Shown piece after piece: positions 1-6,134 of a stretch of DNA of 10,921 nt (its first letter is position 1; every line of letters starts with the position of its first letter). Origin of the DNA: an uncultured Pseudomonadota bacterium. GTDB taxonomy: Bacteria > Pseudomonadota > Gammaproteobacteria > Burkholderiales > SG8-39. The notes beneath the pieces are model-generated. The model did no database searches. It worked only from the letters and a program-made list of their open reading frames with translations, and was not told where the DNA came from. The stretch is from NCBI GenBank assembly GCA_903895005.1, contig CAITSH010000073.1, forward strand, positions 1 to 10,921, read 5' to 3'. The translations under genes were made by a program, and so were the position numbers.

Positions 1-1
1 A

Positions 2-115
2 CTCCAATCGATTGCAGACCAGCTAAACCAACGACCACGCAAGTGTCTTGGCTACCTGACCCCGCACGAGGTACTCTTCGGCCTCAAGCCCATACCCATT
101 GCGCTTCGAACTTAA
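2..115 (+). CDS. IS30-family transposase, C-terminal end (continues outside window)
   Basis: This reading frame is open from the window edge to a TAA stop and gives 37 residues. It contains IADQLNQRPRKCLGY followed by LTPHEVLFG and ends in ALRT. The N-RPRK-LGY-TP-E-F pattern is the characteristic end of the integrase (DDE) core of IS30-family transposases, close to the third catalytic acid, and a final AL-T before the stop is also common in the family. IS30-type enzymes move their element by a copy-out, paste-in route through a circular intermediate. Only the right end of the element is visible, so it cannot be said whether it is intact. Its terminal inverted repeat should lie at or just after the stop, roughly 100-150, but it cannot be delimited without the left end. 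No second copy or target duplication is visible. Confidence 0.85.
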   Translation, partial: LQSIADQLNQRPRKCLGYLTPHEVLFGLKPIPIALRT

Positions 116-223
116 ATTCGCAGGTGATCCTTTCAATGCTGACTCGCGTGGGTTATCGGGGTTGATTACGCGCTTACCGGGCGCCGCGCCAATGTGTGCC
201 GGGCCGCAGACAAACAGCCCTTG

Positions 224-251
224 CAGCCCCAAAGTTGTCGTCTTGGGGTTG
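224..251 (+). repeat. Inverted repeat / hairpin upstream of mlaC
   Basis: CAGCCCCAA (224-232) can pair with TTGGGGTTG (243-251), giving nine pairs with one G-U and a 10-base loop. No T-run follows, so it does not look like a standard intrinsic terminator. It could be a leader structure of mlaC or part of the mobile-element boundary. Confidence 0.4.
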
Positions 252-298
252 TGGGAAACCTTGCCGGCACCGATGCCGAAGCAACCACCGTCCCGACC

Positions 299-303
299 GG
301 AGG
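299..303 (+). promoter_or_regulatory. Ribosome binding site that sets the mlaC start
   Basis: GGAGG ends seven bases before the ATG at 311. This favours that ATG over the upstream in-frame ATG at 194, whose extra 39 residues do not resemble a secretion signal. Confidence 0.75.
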
Positions 304-310
304 CATTGCC

Positions 311-919
311 ATGAATGTAATCAGACACATTTTTTCCGCCACCTTGATCGCCGCCGCATTGGGCGTTTCCCTGGCGGCCGCGGTGGCCGCCGTCAGTGCA
401 CCGGAAGCCATGGTGCGCTCAACGGTGGAGGATGTGATGGGCGTCATTCGCACGACCAAGGACAAGCACGCCTTGCGCCAAACGGTGGAGGAAAAGGTCC
501 TGCCCAAGTTCGATTTCAAGGAAATGACGCGCTCGGCTGTGGGTCCGGGCTGGAACAACGCTTCACCCAAGCAGCAGGATGCGCTGCAGAGCGGCTTTCG
601 CGCTATTCTCGTTAACACGTACACAGCGGTCCTTAGCGAGCCCGGCGCCCATGATGCGATCGTCGAGTTCAAGCCGGGGCGGGTACAGGCCGGACAGGAT
701 GACGCGATGGTGAAAACCGTAGTGAAGCAGACCGGCAGGCCGCTGTTGCAGATTGACTACCGCCTGTCGATCGCCTCGGGAGACTGGAAGGTCCACGACG
801 TACTGGTCGGCGGCATCAGCCTCATCACCAACTACCGCAGTTCGTTCTCCGAGGAGATCAACCGCTCAGGTGTGGATGGCCTGATCAGGGTGCTGGAGCA
901 AAAAAATCGCAGTATGTAG
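311..919 (+). CDS. mlaC: MlaC/Ttg2D-family periplasmic phospholipid-binding protein
   Basis: This 202-residue protein begins with a Sec-type signal peptide: a short basic start (MNVIRHIF) and a hydrophobic, Ala-rich core to about residue 30. The body carries family features: EKVLPKFDFKEMTR (61-74), the W and Q/L pattern around 81-92, a YxxxL segment near 104-108, IDYRL (148-152), DWKVHDVLVGGISLITNYRSSF (158-179) and the end GVDGLIRVLEQKN. In characterised systems MlaC shuttles phospholipids between the outer-membrane MlaA complex and the inner-membrane MlaFEDB transporter, helping keep outer-leaflet asymmetry; homologues are also called toluene-tolerance Ttg2D. No mlaF, E, D, A or B gene is visible. 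The gene stands alone between an IS30 end and a convergent operon, so it may be the tail of a mla operon broken by the element, or a solitary paralogue. The family call is firm; the exact partner system is not known. Confidence 0.88.
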   Translation: MNVIRHIFSATLIAAALGVSLAAAVAAVSAPEAMVRSTVEDVMGVIRTTKDKHALRQTVEEKVLPKFDFKEMTRSAVGPGWNNASPKQQDALQSGFRAILVNTYTAVLSEPGAHDAIVEFKPGRVQAGQDDAMVKTVVKQTGRPLLQIDYRLSIASGDWKVHDVLVGGISLITNYRSSFSEEINRSGVDGLIRVLEQKNRSM

Positions 920-951
920 GGGGCCTGAGGCAGACCCGCCGGTAACGCCGC

Positions 952-2244
952 CTAAGCGCCGTAGTTGATGAGCAGCCTTGGCAGCCACAATGAAAAGCCC
1001 GGCACATAGGTGACCAGCATCAGGGCCGCAATGAGGGCGCCATAGAAGGGCCAGATGGTCTTCATTACCTCGCCGACCGACACCCCCCCGATGGCGCAGC
1101 CGACAAATTGCGTTGTGCCGACTGGCGGGGTGTTGAGGCCGAGCGCGCAATTGATCAACATGAGCATGCCGAACTGCACCGGGTCCATCCCGTACTGCTG
1201 GCAGATGGGCAGAAAAATCGGCGTGCAGATCAATATCGTGGCAGCCATGTCGAGAAAAGTGCCGAGCACGAACAGGATGATATTGACCCACAGGAATATC
1301 ACCCACGGGCTGCTCGAAACTGTGGCGAGGGCCTTGCCGGTAAGGTCGGCCACGCTGTAAAGGCTGATGAGGTAGCCGAAGGTGGCCGAGATGCCGATCA
1401 GGAGCAGCACCACGCCGGTGGTCTTGACGGCCTTGGCGGCGGCCTTGAGAAACTGCTGCCAGGACAGGCTGCGGTACACCAGCACCGTCAGGAACAAGGC
1501 GTAGAGCACCGCCACCGATGCAGACTCGGTTGCGGTGAACACGCCCGACAGGATGCCGGTGATGATGATGACCACGACGAACAATCCGGGCATGGCCGCC
1601 GCAAGCGACAGCCAGACCGCGTCCCAGCCCGGGAATTTGCCCGCGGGGTAGCCGCGCTTGACCGCCACGGCATAGGCGGCGGCGAGGTTGCAAAGCGTCA
1701 GGATCAGCGCTGGCAGCAGACCGGCGACGATCAAGGCCGCGATCGATACCTTGCCGCCTGCAGCGAGCGAATAAATGATCATGTTGTGGCTGGTCGGCAT
1801 CAGCGCACCGACGAGGGACGCATGGGTAGTTACGTTGACGGCGTAGTCGGCGCCGTAGCCTTCCTTTTTCATCATCGGGATCATCACCGCGCCCATGGCC
1901 GAGACGTCGGCGACCGGCGAACCCGACACACCGCCAAACAGCGTGCAGGCGACGACGTTGGACATGCCCAGGCCGCCGCGCACATGGCCGACGAGGTTCT
2001 TGGCGAATTGCACGATGCGGTCGGCGATGCCGCCGTAGAGCATCAGTTCGCCGGCAAAAATGAAAAACGGGATGGCGAGAAAGGAAAACACGCCCATGCC
2101 GGCGGTCATGCGCTGGAACACCACGGCGATGGGCAGGCCCTCGTAGAGCACGGTCGCGACGGCCGAGAGTCCTATCGCAAAGGCCACGGGCACGCCCAGG
2201 ATCAGCAGGGCGAGAAAGACGAGCGACAGTATGGTCAGTGCCAT
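952..2244 (-). CDS. dctM: TRAP transporter large permease (DctM)
   Basis: This 430-residue, highly hydrophobic protein has the usual length and about a dozen membrane segments of the DctM subunit, the Na+-coupled channel part of TRAP importers. Family signatures include FLAIPFFIFAGELM (55-68), FGGVSGSPVADVSAMGAVMIP (103-123), the MPTSHNMIIY segment (149-158) and, near the C-terminus, LNTPPVGTTQFVGCAIGG. It should work with the DctQ and DctP proteins encoded upstream on the same strand; with udh in the operon, the likely cargo is a hexuronate. The ATG is preceded by AGAGGAAA in the leader, an acceptable ribosome site. The 124-base gap from dctQ is long for a TRAP operon and holds a 45-bp tandem repeat. 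The 3' end faces mlaC with 32 bases between stops and no obvious terminator. Confidence 0.95.
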   Translation of the reverse strand: MALTILSLVFLALLILGVPVAFAIGLSAVATVLYEGLPIAVVFQRMTAGMGVFSFLAIPFFIFAGELMLYGGIADRIVQFAKNLVGHVRGGLGMSNVVACTLFGGVSGSPVADVSAMGAVMIPMMKKEGYGADYAVNVTTHASLVGALMPTSHNMIIYSLAAGGKVSIAALIVAGLLPALILTLCNLAAAYAVAVKRGYPAGKFPGWDAVWLSLAAAMPGLFVVVIIITGILSGVFTATESASVAVLYALFLTVLVYRSLSWQQFLKAAAKAVKTTGVVLLLIGISATFGYLISLYSVADLTGKALATVSSSPWVIFLWVNIILFVLGTFLDMAATILICTPIFLPICQQYGMDPVQFGMLMLINCALGLNTPPVGTTQFVGCAIGGVSVGEVMKTIWPFYGALIAALMLVTYVPGFSLWLPRLLINYGA

Positions 2245-2279
2245 GGGGAATGTTTCCTCTTGCCGGCCGCCTTGGGTAG

Positions 2280-2376
2280 CAATGCCATAGGTCGACGTTT
2301 GTTCGTGGCGGCTGGCAATCGTGTCAATGCCCTAGAACGGTGTTTGCCCTTGTCGGCTGGAAATGGTGTCAATGCC
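2280..2376 (-). repeat. 45-bp tandem repeat, two copies plus a partial, between dctQ and dctM
   Basis: Units at 2287-2331 and 2332-2376 (plus-strand reading) share TAG at their start, GTTTG at offset 11, CGGCTGG at offset 23 and TGTCAATGCC at the end, with scattered differences. CAATGCC also occurs at 2280-2286, exactly one period earlier, so a third boundary is present. Read on the coding strand each unit begins GGCATTGACAC, and the last bases of dctQ (GGCATTGA, including its stop) form the first of these. The units therefore look like a duplication of the dctQ stop region. Each carries TTGACA, but no matching -10 follows, so they are not called promoters. Confidence 0.8.
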
Positions 2377-2857
2377 ACGAGGGCTCCACTTCCCTGCCTT
2401 GGGCGAGCGCGATGATGTGCTCAACGGAGAACAGCGCAGTCAGGGCCCCGGCGGCCATGATCGGTATGTGATTGAAGCCTTCGGAAAAACCGAGCGTGGG
2501 AATCTTGTAGTCCATCACAGAGTGCGCTAGGTAGGCTCCATTCCAGGCCATTAGTACGCCGAACAGCGCGACCAGCGCGTGGATCACCAGTTCGAGCCTG
2601 AGGCGGATATTTTCCTTTACCAGGACGAGCAGTGATTCCATGCCAATGTGGCCGGCATCGCGCACGCCCACCGCGGCACCGAGCATGGTGACGTAGAGCA
2701 CCAGCACCATGGCAAGGGCTTCAGCCCAGGTCGGCGTGTCGTTGAGCACGTAGCGACCAAACACCTGCAGTGATACGCAGGCGATGATGGCGACAAGGCC
2801 GGTCACCGCAATCATCATGCAGGTCTTCGCCAGGCCAGCGCAAAAGCGGGTAAACAT
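2369..2857 (-). CDS. dctQ: TRAP transporter small permease (DctQ)
   Basis: This 162-residue membrane protein has the four-helix layout of DctQ subunits: helices near 12-35, 45-66, 88-108 and 131-150. The family pattern QVFGRYVLNDTPTWAEALAM (31-50) sits between the first two helices, and DAGHIGMESL (67-76) matches the usual R-x-GxHI block. DctQ joins DctM in the inner membrane and is needed for TRAP transport. The ATG at 2857 is chosen because GAAGGG lies seven bases upstream; a TTG five codons earlier (2872) is in frame but the ribosome site lies just after it. The stop codon sits at the edge of the 45-bp repeat. The gap from dctP contains a strong hairpin. Confidence 0.92.
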   Translation of the reverse strand: MFTRFCAGLAKTCMMIAVTGLVAIIACVSLQVFGRYVLNDTPTWAEALAMVLVLYVTMLGAAVGVRDAGHIGMESLLVLVKENIRLRLELVIHALVALFGVLMAWNGAYLAHSVMDYKIPTLGFSEGFNHIPIMAAGALTALFSVEHIIALAQGREVEPSWH

Positions 2858-2864
2858 GGTGGAG

Positions 2865-2870
2865 CCCTTC
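2865..2870 (-). promoter_or_regulatory. Ribosome binding site that sets the dctQ start
   Basis: On the minus strand this reads GAAGGG and ends seven bases before the ATG at 2857. It overlaps the in-frame TTG at 2872, which argues against that codon being the start. Confidence 0.6.
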
Positions 2871-2923
2871 AAGGCTGCTGCTAAAGATTTCGGGGGGGTA
2901 GTTGAACCGCTGCAAGCGGGTGT

Positions 2924-2945
2924 CCTCCCCCGTAAAAGGGGGAGG
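2924..2945 (-). promoter_or_regulatory. Intra-operon hairpin between dctP and dctQ
   Basis: On the coding strand CCTCCCCC, loop TTTTAC, then GGGGGAGG form an eight-pair perfect stem shortly after the dctP stop. No T-run follows, so a full terminator is unlikely. Such stems between a binding-protein gene and its permease genes often protect the upstream mRNA or partly stop transcription, so that more binding protein than permease is made. That role here is inferred. A smaller palindrome, CCGCT-GCA-AGCGG, lies next to it at 2907-2919. Confidence 0.65.
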
Positions 2946-2954
2946 GGGCGTGCA

Positions 2955-3941
2955 TTACTTCGTTTCCTGCGCCCGCTTGATCATGTCCTTGAGTTTGGGG
3001 TCGGTGATGAACTTGTCATAGACCGGCTTCATGGCGTCGGAGAAGGATTTCTTGTCGACTTCGACAATTTGCGCGCCGCCTTTTTCAACCATGGCGCGCG
3101 AGGCCTTTTCCTTTTCGTCCCACAGCTTGCGCATGTAGGGCACCGACTCCTTGGCGGCATCGCGGATAATTTTTTGTTCTGCTGGCGTGAGCCCGTCCCA
3201 GATTTTTTTCGACATCAGCAGCATTTCGGGCGCCATCGAGTGGTCGGTGATGGCGTAGTACTTTGCCACTTCGAAGTGCTTGGAGGTGTCGTAGGAGGGC
3301 CAGTTGTTCTCGGCGCCGTCAACGAGCCCGGTTTTGAGCGCGGTGTAGACCTCGCCGTAAGGCATTGGCGTGGCGTTGGCACCCATGGCCTGCAGCAGCG
3401 CCACCCACAGGTCGCTTTGCTGTACTCGGATTTTCAGGCCCTTCATGTCGGCAATCGTTTTGACCGGCTTCTTGGTGGTGTAGATCGACCGCGATCCCGA
3501 GTCGTAAAACGCGAGGCCGACAAAGCCCTGTTTTTCGCAGGCCTTCAGGATCTCGTCGCCGACCGGTCCGTCGAGCACATGGCGCATGTGTTCCTTCGAA
3601 CGGAACAGGAAGGGCATGGTCGGCACCATGGTTTCGGGGCAGATGTTATTCATCGGCGCGACGTTGATACGCACGAAATCGAGGGCGCCGATTTTGGTCT
3701 GCTCAACGGTGTCTTTTTCGCTGCCGAGCTGGCTGTTGGGATAGACCTTGATCGAGTCCTTGCCGCCGGTTTTGGCTTTCAACTGGTCGCTGATGAACTT
3801 GACCGCCATGACCGTCGGGTAATCGTCGGGATGCACGTCCGAGGAGCGGAACTCCTTGGCGATTCCGGTAGCAGGAACGGCCAGCGCCGCGGCAACGGCG
3901 ATGGCAAGGTTTTTGAGTGTACGTCGGGTGCGGATGTTCAT
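2955..3941 (-). CDS. dctP: TRAP transporter solute-binding protein (DctP family), probable hexuronate binder
   Basis: This 328-residue secreted protein has an N-terminal signal with basic start [11 protein letters not shown], a hydrophobic core and likely cleavage after GIA (residue 28). The mature part shows the DctP fold markers: [16 protein letters not shown] (66-81), the ligand-gripping arginine in [10 protein letters not shown] (R172), [19 protein letters not shown] (194-212) and LTPAEQKII (251-259). R172 normally forms the salt bridge with the substrate carboxylate. DctP proteins capture organic acids in the periplasm and hand them to DctQM. With udh directly upstream, glucuronate or galacturonate is the most likely ligand; TRAP binding proteins for these sugars are known in related bacteria. 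The ATG at 3941 has a perfect AAGGAGG six bases upstream; an in-frame ATG at 4016 lies inside an octamer repeat and has no such signal. Confidence 0.93.
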   Translation of the reverse strand: MNIRTRRTLKNLAIAVAAALAVPATGIAKEFRSSDVHPDDYPTVMAVKFISDQLKAKTGGKDSIKVYPNSQLGSEKDTVEQTKIGALDFVRINVAPMNNICPETMVPTMPFLFRSKEHMRHVLDGPVGDEILKACEKQGFVGLAFYDSGSRSIYTTKKPVKTIADMKGLKIRVQQSDLWVALLQAMGANATPMPYGEVYTALKTGLVDGAENNWPSYDTSKHFEVAKYYAITDHSMAPEMLLMSKKIWDGLTPAEQKIIRDAAKESVPYMRKLWDEKEKASRAMVEKGGAQIVEVDKKSFSDAMKPVYDKFITDPKLKDMIKRAQETK

Positions 3942-3947
3942 GTGAAG

Positions 3948-3954
3948 CCTCCTT
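3948..3954 (-). promoter_or_regulatory. Strong ribosome binding site of dctP
   Basis: On the minus strand this reads AAGGAGG, six bases before the ATG at 3941. It fixes the start codon and is the strongest ribosome site of this operon, in keeping with high output of the binding protein. Confidence 0.8.
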
Positions 3955-3983
3955 GGTGAACTGGCGAATTGGGTGCGCTTTCG

Positions 3984-4023
3984 ATCGTGCAATTGTGAAA
4001 TTGTGCAATCGTGCAATCGTGCG
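3984..4023. repeat. Octamer tandem repeat (5 x 8 bp) upstream of dctP
   Basis: Five contiguous 8-base units are visible on the plus strand: ATCGTGCA, ATTGTGAA, ATTGTGCA, ATCGTGCA, ATCGTGCG. They are flanked by a direct copy of GTGCGCTTT at 3973-3981 and 4019-4027. The array lies 43-82 bases upstream of the dctP ATG in the udh-dctP gap. The in-frame ATG at 4016 falls within it. Confidence 0.85.
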
Positions 4024-4109
4024 CTTTATGTTTTTGGTGATGTTTAACGTTTGATGCCTGATTTTTGGTACTTAGGGTTTGGTGCGTCGGCAATGGTGTC
4101 TGACTCTGC

Positions 4110-4919
4110 TCAGCTCTCGTAGGGGCCGAGTGCGGTGTACCGGCCCCCTTGATAAATCATTAACGGATCGTTCGCTGCAAGCGGTGGCGCTGCTTCCAGC
4201 TTTTCGCGAAAGGGTTCGGCGCTGTCCTTCGGGCGCCAGCCGAGGTGTGAGGCCTTCCTATTGTCCCAGAAGCTGTCACGGTTGTCGGACGTGGCGAAGA
4301 CGATGGTGTGTCCGACGGTCGGTGTGAACAGGGCGCGGCGCACCAGGGCGGCGAGATCGTCATACGACAGCCAGGTCAGCAACATGCGCCGGTCCACGGG
4401 CTCCGGAAAGGAGGAGCCGATGCGCATGCACACGGTCTCGATGCCATAGCGGTCGAAGTAAAAGCGCGACAGGTCTTCGCCGAAGCACTTTGAGATGCCG
4501 TAGTAGCCATCTGGCCGCTGCGGCGCGCTCGCGTCTATGGTTTCATCCTGGCGATAAAAGCCCACGGCGTGGTTCGAGCTGGCGAAGACCACGCGTTTGA
4601 CCGCGTTCTTGCGCGCCGACTCGTAAAGGTTGTACATGCCGATGATGTTCGAATGCAGGATCGGCTCCCAGGGGCCTTCGACGGAAACGCCGCCTAGGTG
4701 CACAACCGCATCGACATCCTTGAGCAGGTCCTCGACTGCCTGCCGGTCGGAAAGGTCGCAGAGGACGAGTTCTTCCCCGCGCGCAGCTTCGCCCATGGGT
4801 GCACGGTCAGACAGGCGAATCAGGCTTGCATCGGGCTTGAGTTTTTCGCGCAGGACACGGCCGAGGCCTCCGGCGGCTCCGGTTATGAGCAGGCGATTTA
4901 GTTTGCTGGACTCGGGCAT
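4110..4919 (-). CDS. udh: Uronate dehydrogenase (NAD-dependent, extended SDR family)
   Basis: This 269-residue protein closely follows the uronate dehydrogenase pattern. The NAD-binding loop is TGAAGGLG (13-20); CDLSD (54-58) and VVHLGGVSVEGPWEPIL (72-88) follow, then NIIGMYNLYEAAR-like sequence, VFASSNHAVGFY (111-122) with the catalytic Ser, YYGISKCFGE (139-148) with the YxxxK pair (Y140, K144), MRIGS (165-169) and LGWRPKDSAEPFR near the end. Udh oxidises D-glucuronate or D-galacturonate at C1 to the aldarolactone with NAD+, the first step of the oxidative hexuronate route, in the cytoplasm. It is the first gene of the udh-dctPQM unit, with a near-consensus promoter about 170 bases upstream and a divergent GntR regulator. 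No clear Shine-Dalgarno precedes the ATG; it is chosen because only a few residues precede the nucleotide-binding strand. A sister sugar dehydrogenase is possible but less likely. Confidence 0.9.
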   Translation of the reverse strand: MPESSKLNRLLITGAAGGLGRVLREKLKPDASLIRLSDRAPMGEAARGEELVLCDLSDRQAVEDLLKDVDAVVHLGGVSVEGPWEPILHSNIIGMYNLYESARKNAVKRVVFASSNHAVGFYRQDETIDASAPQRPDGYYGISKCFGEDLSRFYFDRYGIETVCMRIGSSFPEPVDRRMLLTWLSYDDLAALVRRALFTPTVGHTIVFATSDNRDSFWDNRKASHLGWRPKDSAEPFREKLEAAPPLAANDPLMIYQGGRYTALGPYES

Positions 4920-5068
4920 GTGATCTGGTCAGTTATGGTGCTTGGTAGGGCCCCGTTATGGTGACCCGGGAAGGGGGAGTTTGGAACGGACTCAGGCGGT
5001 GGAAGTTTCGCGGCTTATCGCGGCTCTTTTATGGTTTTGGGGGCGCTTGATCGTTTCTTATTTTTTAT

Positions 5069-5087
5069 GTCATCATACGTCTTACTT
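5069..5087. promoter_or_regulatory. Candidate GntR operator at the udh start site
   Basis: GTCATCATAC (5069-5078) runs into GTCTTAC (5079-5085). The seven bases GTCTTAC equal the core of TTGTCTTACAA, the reverse complement of the perfect inverted repeat upstream of the aldehyde dehydrogenase gene (5973-5983), but here the outer arms do not match. The site would cover the predicted udh transcription start near 5085, a natural place for repression. This is inference from position and partial similarity. Confidence 0.35.
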
Positions 5088-5091
5088 CTGA

Positions 5092-5122
5092 ATTATACGG
5101 TGCCTGCGTCCGCTCATGTCAA
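5092..5122 (-). promoter_or_regulatory. Near-consensus sigma70 promoter for udh-dctPQM
   Basis: Read on the minus strand, a perfect TTGACA (5122-5117) and a perfect TATAAT (5097-5092) are separated by 19 bases, slightly longer than the ideal 17. The -35 box overlaps the ATG and second codon of the divergent gntR gene. Transcription would start near 5085 and leave a leader of about 165 bases before udh. Confidence 0.6.
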
Positions 5123-5946
5123 GTCCCCGCCGCCAAATCACCGAACCGCCCCTGCACGTTGACCTGCCGCCGCATGAGGCCGCCCCGGCGGCGCCCGAGA
5201 AGGCAGCGCGAGGGCGCAATCTCACCCAGCAATTGGTGGCCAGCCTGTCCGAGCGCATCCAGTGGCGCGAACTGCGGCCCGGCGACAAGCTACCGACAGA
5301 GGCCGAGATCATGCGTGCTTACGGTGTCAGCCGCACCGTGGTGCGTGAGGCGATTTCGCGACTGCAGGCTGGCGGACTCGTCGACACTCGCCATGGAATC
5401 GGCACTTTTGTACTCGATGCGCGCGCCAACGGGCCGCTCAACCTGAGCATCCCAAACCTTGCAACCATCCGGGATGTGCTCGAAATCCTTGAGCTCCGGA
5501 TCAGCCTTGAGACCGAGTCTGCCGCCCTGGCGGCGACGCGGCGCAGCCTGACGCACCTTGGGGCGATGCGCCGAGCGCTGGACGAGTTTTCCGCTTGCGT
5601 CGACCGCGAGGAGGACGCCGTGCGCCCCGATTACGAGTTTCACCGCCAGGTGGCGATCGCCTCCGGCAACCGCTACCTCGCCGACCTGATGGGCGAACTT
5701 GGGCCGGCGCATATTCCGCGCACCCGCATCAATACCGCGCAGTTCCAGCGCGAGGAGGGCCCCGATTACCTGCGTCGCGTCAATCGCGAGCACGAGGATA
5801 TTTTTGCAGCCATCGAGCGCAGCGACCCGGAGGCGGCGCGCGCCGCCATGCGCACCCATCTTGGCAACAGCCGTGAGCGTCTGAAGCGCGCGCATGACGG
5901 CCGCAGCGCCGCCATGACGCGTCAGCCCGAAACCAAAAGCACCTGA
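5116..5946 (+). CDS. GntR-family regulator, FadR subfamily (FCD domain), likely controls uronate genes
   Basis: This 276-residue protein has an Ala/Pro-rich lead of about 34 residues, then a GntR winged helix (about 35-100) with LRPGDKLPTEAEIMRAYGVSR (53-73), VVREAISRLQAGGLV and RHGIGTFV. The C-terminal FCD domain (about 118-255) keeps the usual metal or ligand residues: D172 and H176 in DYEFH, H226 in REHEDI, and H248 in RTHLGN. FCD regulators are dimeric, bind TTGT-N3-ACAA-type palindromes and release DNA on binding an organic or sugar acid. It is divergent from udh-dctPQM and upstream of an aldehyde dehydrogenase gene, and a matching palindrome lies just after its stop. A uronate or aldarate effector is therefore likely, but the exact ligand cannot be read. 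No ribosome site precedes the ATG, so the start is uncertain; no other start before the helix fits better. Confidence 0.9.
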   Translation: MSSPRRQITEPPLHVDLPPHEAAPAAPEKAARGRNLTQQLVASLSERIQWRELRPGDKLPTEAEIMRAYGVSRTVVREAISRLQAGGLVDTRHGIGTFVLDARANGPLNLSIPNLATIRDVLEILELRISLETESAALAATRRSLTHLGAMRRALDEFSACVDREEDAVRPDYEFHRQVAIASGNRYLADLMGELGPAHIPRTRINTAQFQREEGPDYLRRVNREHEDIFAAIERSDPEAARAAMRTHLGNSRERLKRAHDGRSAAMTRQPETKST

Positions 5947-5971
5947 GCGGGGTATGGCGCTGAAAAGTTTA

Positions 5972-5991
5972 GTTGTAAGACAACGTACAAC
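5972..5991. promoter_or_regulatory. Probable GntR/FCD operator (TTGT-N3-ACAA)
   Basis: GTTGT-AAG-ACAAC (5972-5984) is a perfect inverted repeat whose inner TTGTNNNACAA shape is typical of FadR-subfamily operators. A second TACAAC at 5986-5991 also pairs with the first arm GTTGTA, so two overlapping sites share one half. It begins 26 bases after the gntR stop and about 280 bases before the aldehyde dehydrogenase ATG. Binding by the adjacent regulator is inferred. Confidence 0.6.
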
Positions 5992-6031
5992 ATGGTCGTT
6001 TGGGGCTGTTTCACTCCAAATCTGTGAAGCG

Positions 6032-6048
6032 GCACGAATAGTTCGTGC
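6032..6048. promoter_or_regulatory. 17-bp perfect palindrome of unknown role
   Basis: GCACGAA-TAG-TTCGTGC is a perfect seven-base inverted repeat around a three-base centre; a G-T and a C-G pair extend the possible stem. The sequence differs from the GntR-like site 48 bases upstream but has the same three-base centre. It may be an operator for a second regulator. No T-run follows, so it is not a clear terminator for gntR. Confidence 0.5.
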
Positions 6049-6134
6049 TGCGATGCCTTGGGCCGGTTGCAAAGACTGCGCGGCTTATGGGGATGGTGAT
6101 GTGGGGCCGGCGCGGCAGTGGTCATCCAAGCTGA

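Larger units (their letters stand above)
116..310. other. Non-coding gap between IS30 end and mlaC
   Basis: No convincing gene is visible here. The gap should contain the right terminus of the IS30 element followed by the chromosomal leader of mlaC. A hairpin-forming inverted repeat lies at 224-251. No good sigma70 promoter was found; TTGATT at 162-167 has no acceptable -10 at normal spacing. The only clear signal is the Shine-Dalgarno GGAGG at 299-303. Confidence 0.5.

Noticed and set aside
194..310. N-terminal extension of mlaC from the ATG at 194
   Set aside because: The extension would put 39 non-hydrophobic residues before the signal peptide; GGAGG at 299-303 supports the ATG at 311.
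2287..2376. TTGACA within the 45-bp repeats as internal promoters for dctM
   Set aside because: No acceptable -10 box lies 16-19 bases downstream on the coding strand in either copy.
1108..2415. 435-codon plus-strand open frame opposite dctM
   Set aside because: It is a composition shadow: rich in His, Gly, Arg, Asp and Gln without any domain pattern, while the opposite strand encodes a clear DctM.
2784..3959. 391-codon plus-strand open frame opposite dctP
   Set aside because: It lies antisense to a well-supported DctP with signal peptide and strong ribosome site; its own translation shows no family pattern.
3984..4023. Octamer array as a CRISPR array
   Set aside because: Units are 8 bases and contiguous with no spacers.
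4932..4963. Direct repeat GTTATGGTG (4932-4940 and 4955-4963) in the udh leader
   Set aside because: Nine bases in two copies is weak, and no structure or symmetry around it suggests a function.
5290..6072. 260-codon minus-strand frame opposite gntR
   Set aside because: Shadow of the GntR/FCD gene; no recognisable domain.
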